From Gorsachius magnificus (taxonomy: Eukaryota; Chordata; Aves; Pelecaniformes; Ardeidae), in the NCBI GenBank assembly GCA_034008185.1, contig CM067084.1, positions 42,669,099-42,733,098 of the forward strand: a stretch of 64,000 nucleotides of DNA. The letters run 5' to 3'. The notes under the pieces are model-generated. The model had not been told where the DNA came from and made no database searches. It saw only the letters and a program-made list of their open reading frames with translations. Below, in pieces: positions 59,905 to 64,000 of the stretch. Position 1 is the first letter of the stretch; every line of letters starts with the position of its first letter. Made by a program: the position numbers and the translations under genes.

Positions 59905-62079
59905 CTGTTGTTGATTTTGTTTGCAGAGACTGAAAAAAATGCTGAAAGTTTTTCTTTCCATAAAATTTCAGGAGCCGTTGCCTTAAAATAAACAATATGT
60001 ACTAGTAGATTCATGACAAAACCATCACATTTTGCAACAGTACACAGCCATAACATTCACTTCTAGACACTATGACTGAAGGATGGTGATTCACCTATGA
60101 GAATTTCCAAGAAATTAACTAAATTAAGATGAAAGGAAATCTTATTCTAAAGGTCTCCGGGTAAAGTGGATGTTATTGAGCTGTGTAATGATATAGCAGA
60201 TGCTGACAGAGGTCAGAAAAATCTTTTGTATCTGTCTGTGTAGTTCAAGAATTGCCTAAAGAAGCTGAACTTTGTGTTTCAATGTTAGAGCAGACTTCAT
60301 ATTTGTAGATTAGGTATCCATGTAACACAATTATTTTTAAAGACTAGGTTTAATGTGCCTATATTTACACCTGTAAATTATCTGTGCTTAGTGTTCTGTA
60401 AAATATTGTCTATAACTCTATCGATAAAAGCTGGAGAATTGGGAAGCGGTGATAATTATATATAAAACTCTAAGAGCAGAAACTATGATTTTTTGCCATA
60501 CAACCTCTAGTTGCAAAACCATTTCTTCATTTGTGCAGCATGCAGCAACTCAGAAGAACTCAGGAAATGTGTTTAATCCACTTAATATCTGGAGATTATT
60601 GAATATTATTATAATAATTTAAATTGATTGGAAAACTGAATTGGACTGGTATTGATGTCATGAGTGGTAGTAAGGGGATTAGAATGCAAAATGTACCCAA
60701 CACTGAAGTAGTATGTCCAAGATAATGCTGTTTTTAATTAAGGCTGAGCTTTGACACAGTGCTATTGAAAATGTAGGACTCTGCCTTGTTTTTCCACAGC
60801 TCACTCTCTCTACTTATACAGATGAACACCTCCTCTTCATTTCCAAATAGCCTAAATTTCTGATCCATGCTTCCCCCAGCAACCACTGCCACCAATCAAA
60901 GCTGACAATATCTGCGCAAGTAGTTGGTTCTGTCTAGCTCTTCTAAAGCATTTGCAAGCCCTTGTGCAAACAACAAATTAGGCACTCTTTACTAAAGTAA
61001 AACGCCTCTTACTCCAACATGAGGGAGAATTGTTAGAAGACATCATATAGAAACCACTTTTGCAAATAAAACCATCCCAAACCAAAACAGATTTAGAAAT
61101 AAATTGTCTGCATAAATTAAAATCAAGAAAAAAATTAGACATACCGGTTGGTGATTAAAATACGAAGTCTGTTCTGCTTGCTACTTAGTGACATGAACTT
61201 TAAAAGATATGAGGATACACAAAGGATGGAGACAAAGGTTAAATTTAAATTCAAGTTATGTTGAGCTTAATAGAGCTTGTGTTGAATGTAATATTCTGAT
61301 TCTTTATATAAGTAAACAAAGCAGTAAAAATAAATTCTTCTATAGCTTAATCTCTATTTTTAAAGTATATAAAATAATCTAGGAAAAATTTTACAGTGAT
61401 TTTAACAGAATGGTAGTAGAAAAATTCTATTCACCCCATTTTTTACTTTTGAAGAAAATGTGGCGGCATTAAATGATTTTGTGAAAAACAAAAGCACATA
61501 AAAATACATGCTTTGTAGGGTTTTAAAGCAGAATCCAGAATCCTCTTTGAGGTTCTGAACTATTTAGCAGTCTTGCATGGGGAAGTAAAAGAAAATGGAC
61601 ATGAATGCACAGGTTGAATTTATGCGCAGCTTCTCAAAGCACAGCAAGCAGAGGAAGGCTGAGGACAGACATAGAATGTAAGTCCTCAAGCAGCTTCATT
61701 CAAGAAGCAGGGTGGCTGCATACCTAGAGGCCTCAACCTGAGACCGTTCTGAGAATTGCAGCTCCAGTGTCTTTAACCTTTTTTGAATAAGGCAGCAAAA
61801 CTCTTGTGCTGCTCTAATTTCCAACACTTTTGAGAGAGGTACTATACAAGCAAAGATTCTTCCCTTAACACCTCCTACCACTGTTTTTTAAATTGGATTA
61901 ATTAATGCGTAAATGATATAAAAATCCATCCTTCTGTTTAGTTTCAAAATCGTCATGTGCAAGTATTGGCCTATAATATCTTTAAAGTAAAACCACAGTC
62001 TTAATTGTAAAACCACATTTAGACAGCCCAAAAATTGTCGAGTAACTGGCTGAAAGAATAAATGTTAATAATAAAAAAC
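59905..62079. other. non-coding DNA, no gene recognised
   Basis: About 2.2 kb of very AT-rich sequence without recognised genes or repeats. Confidence 0.55.
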
Positions 62080-63005
62080 TCCTTCCACTGAATCAAAAGA
62101 AAAAAGACTTTCAAAGTGAAGTTGGGAACATTGGGTGAGCTTGTTATAAAAGGACCTGTCAAGGAAAATCCAGATCATTGCACAAAGTGAAGTGAATTCC
62201 TTGCACTGGTATTCATTACAGAAGAGACCATAGGCTCAAATCGTGCTTTACTAGAGAAGAGTCTATAGAACCATTTCCAAGTGAAACATGAGTAGAAGAG
62301 ATTTGTTCTGTAGTGGTGAATGAAGGAAGAAAATTTTTTCAGGACCTAAATGGTGTTTCCAGGAGTGCCAAAGGTACTCAGATAGGAAAATCCTGTACTG
62401 ATAATTGGGATGTGTTAACTATTGCTTAAGTTGGCTTCGATACTAAGAGAATATAATGCAAATCTTTGCTATATCATCAGCTACTAATCCAGAATATTAC
62501 TTCTAAACTGTCTTTACGTAAGCCTAGATAAACTGATGGAGAACATATTAGAATATGATGCATAGATATGATGCTTTGGGGAAGAGTCAGTAAGTTTTGC
62601 AGATGTAGGCATGACTTGCAAAGCCGATAAGGTTCTTTGAAAGAATGATTTACTGTGTGAATAAGCATAAGTCCAGCTGGTATGGTGTAGCTGGACTTTC
62701 AGTCTCCTTTGCCAGATGTCCTTACAGATGTTGTGCCCTTACAGGGAAGGGCTTGTCATGCAGTGACAACCGAGTGACAACTGCTTAAATGACAACTAAC
62801 AAAGGGTAGGAAGAAGTGGTCAGTTTTTCCTGGGAGGAATGTTACAAATATTCTCTTTCAGGGATCTGCATTGAATCCTGTATTGATCCCTGTACTGCTA
62901 AAATGGTCAGGAAGATGGCCAAGTTTGGTGCCAGTTTGCAGGTGATCTGGAATTAACTTAGAAGAACAGTAGACACAGCAGTACTAGTCAGAATAGGATT
63001 ACCTT
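62080..63005 (+). mobile_element. ancient CR1-type LINE relic (RT domain)
   Basis: Old CR1 reverse-transcriptase landmarks appear in order over 0.9 kb. They are a GAATTCCTTGCACTGGTATT block (EFFASVF region), AAATGGTGTTTCCAGGAGTG (DGIHPRVL region), and GATAAACTGATGGAGAACAT with CTTTGGGGAAGAGTCAGTAA (the region before HGF). They continue with AGGTTCTTTGAAAGAATGA, TGGACTTTCAG (LDFQ), AACAAAGGGTAGGAAGAAGT and CAGGGATCTGCATTGAATCC (QGSVLGP region). The last is TTTGCAGGTGAT at 62935-62946, where the first catalytic Asp codon reads Gly. Wording is closest to turtle-type CR1. Many indels; non-functional. Confidence 0.78.
62669..62698. repeat. perfect inverted repeat, 10-bp stem, 10-nt loop
   Basis: AAGTCCAGCT (62669-62678) and AGCTGGACTT (62689-62698) are exact complements. 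The right arm is part of the CR1 TGGACTTTCAG motif, so the hairpin arose within the decayed element, perhaps by template switching. Confidence 0.9.
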
Positions 63006-64000
63006 GTATTTGCCACAGTTTAGGTGAATATATGCACGTAATATCTGTGATATGATTCAGTTCTTTAAGATGCAACAGTTTGGTCATAGGTTTGAATCCT
63101 GTATTTTCAAGAGCTCCAGAACAACAGAATTATAGGAGGATAATAATTATTTCAGTAGTTCTCCTGAAATGTTAGCATACAACTTTATAAAACCAGATAT
63201 CTGGAGTGGTTTAGACAAGAGTTATAAGATACTTTTGTTTTTCTTCAGAAAGAATTAGTGTTTTATTCTGTCACAGGTTGCATTTAATGCAGGTGCTACA
63301 GTAGGATAAGGAGGAGGAAAAAAATTATATTATGAATCTAACAAAAATGTTTAAATAGATAATAGAAAATAAGGAAGAAGTAAGGAATAAAGTGTTCTGA
63401 AAGGCATCTTATTTTCTTGAAAATGGGGTTATGTAGACGCAGGAAAAACTGAGTTAAATATCTTGGGAATTAATAAGGAGCACTTGAGTTTTCTGAAATA
63501 TTTCCCTCATGGATGAAATCTCTATTTTCAAGGGAGATATGATTAGAAACATGTTTTCTAACAAAACTGCAACTGCCTAGTCAGTCACAAAAAAAAGATA
63601 TATTTTTTTTTGTATGCATCTATTTTCTTCTCCAGAGAAGCATATAAGATGGGCTGATGGTTAGCGTTCCTAAGGAGGCAGTTAACTAAGTAATTACAAT
63701 GGAAACTTGAGGTAATTTATAAAGAACATGTTAAGAGAAGAAAATATTCACTAACAGTTACTGAGACCAAATGCATACAATGATATATTATGTCCTATCC
63801 TGGAGACGAGAGGCCAATAAAAATTCTGTACATGAGCAAAGAAAATAATTTAATCTGAAAAGAAAAATCCAGCAAAAAATGTCAAGCTGCCAAAGCTTTT
63901 CCACTGCCTACCTCATTCTTAGGGCTGGCAATAGGCAATCCTCCCTGAGAGCACTGTTTCCAGTCCCTTTCTCACAGCCTTTCAGTGAGTGCCATCCAGC
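63006..64000. other. non-coding DNA, no gene recognised
   Basis: AT-rich sequence to the window end. The ancient CR1 may extend a little into it. No gene or RNA gene recognised. Confidence 0.5.

Noticed and set aside
1..64000. CRISPR array, operon, phage or bacterial defence system
   Set aside because: No regularly spaced direct repeats, no tightly packed genes with ribosome binding sites, and vertebrate transposons throughout; the window is eukaryotic.
1..64000. tRNA, rRNA or snRNA genes
   Set aside because: No cloverleaf with intact A and B boxes, no rRNA core motifs and no snRNA promoter elements were found by reading both strands; only decayed SINE heads resemble tRNA.

Overview
This 64-kb window looks like vertebrate, most probably avian, non-coding nuclear DNA. 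It is AT-rich and CpG-poor. It has no operons, no long open reading frames outside transposons, and none of the packed gene order of a microbe. The bird assignment rests on CR1 (chicken repeat 1) LINEs with their diagnostic TTCTATGA 3' repeats, and on an LTR whose start, end and internal landmarks match a solo-LTR family I recall as widespread in birds. I recognise no host protein-coding gene, rRNA or tRNA. Short open frames outside the transposons have the lengths expected by chance, so I treat the window as intergenic or deep intronic.

Layout. At 1-17 kb there is unique-looking AT-rich DNA with a 21-bp poly-A, a perfect 19-bp tandem duplication and a possible ancient LINE/SINE tail. At 17.0-17.2 kb lies an old reverse-strand CR1 3' fragment. 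At 20.28-20.69 kb lies a well-preserved 5'-truncated CR1 3' end. From 21 to 30 kb is mostly featureless DNA with an 18-bp perfect palindrome and homopolymer tracts. At 30.68-30.81 kb is a purine-only GAAAA microsatellite.

The most structured part is about 31.1-34.9 kb, a three-layer transposon stack. An old, turtle-like CR1 was split by a solo ERV LTR, and that LTR was then split by a younger 2.2-kb CR1 carrying a decayed endonuclease/reverse transcriptase frame. All three layers lie on the + strand. From 35 to 64 kb there is more unique DNA, with a strong G-quadruplex motif (46.28 kb), clean hairpins (36.9, 47.2, 59.9, 62.7 kb), MIR-like SINE relics (43.7, 54.6, 58.8 kb) and two further ancient CR1 reverse-transcriptase relics (59.2-59.6 and 62.1-63.0 kb).

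Nothing here amounts to an undescribed biological system. The useful content is the transposon stratigraphy, a handful of structure-forming sequences, and a few GC-raised or quiet segments worth testing for exons or conserved enhancers. All transposon calls come from recalled family sequence. No alignment was run, so boundaries are approximate, usually +/-5 to 30 bp and looser for the ancient copies.
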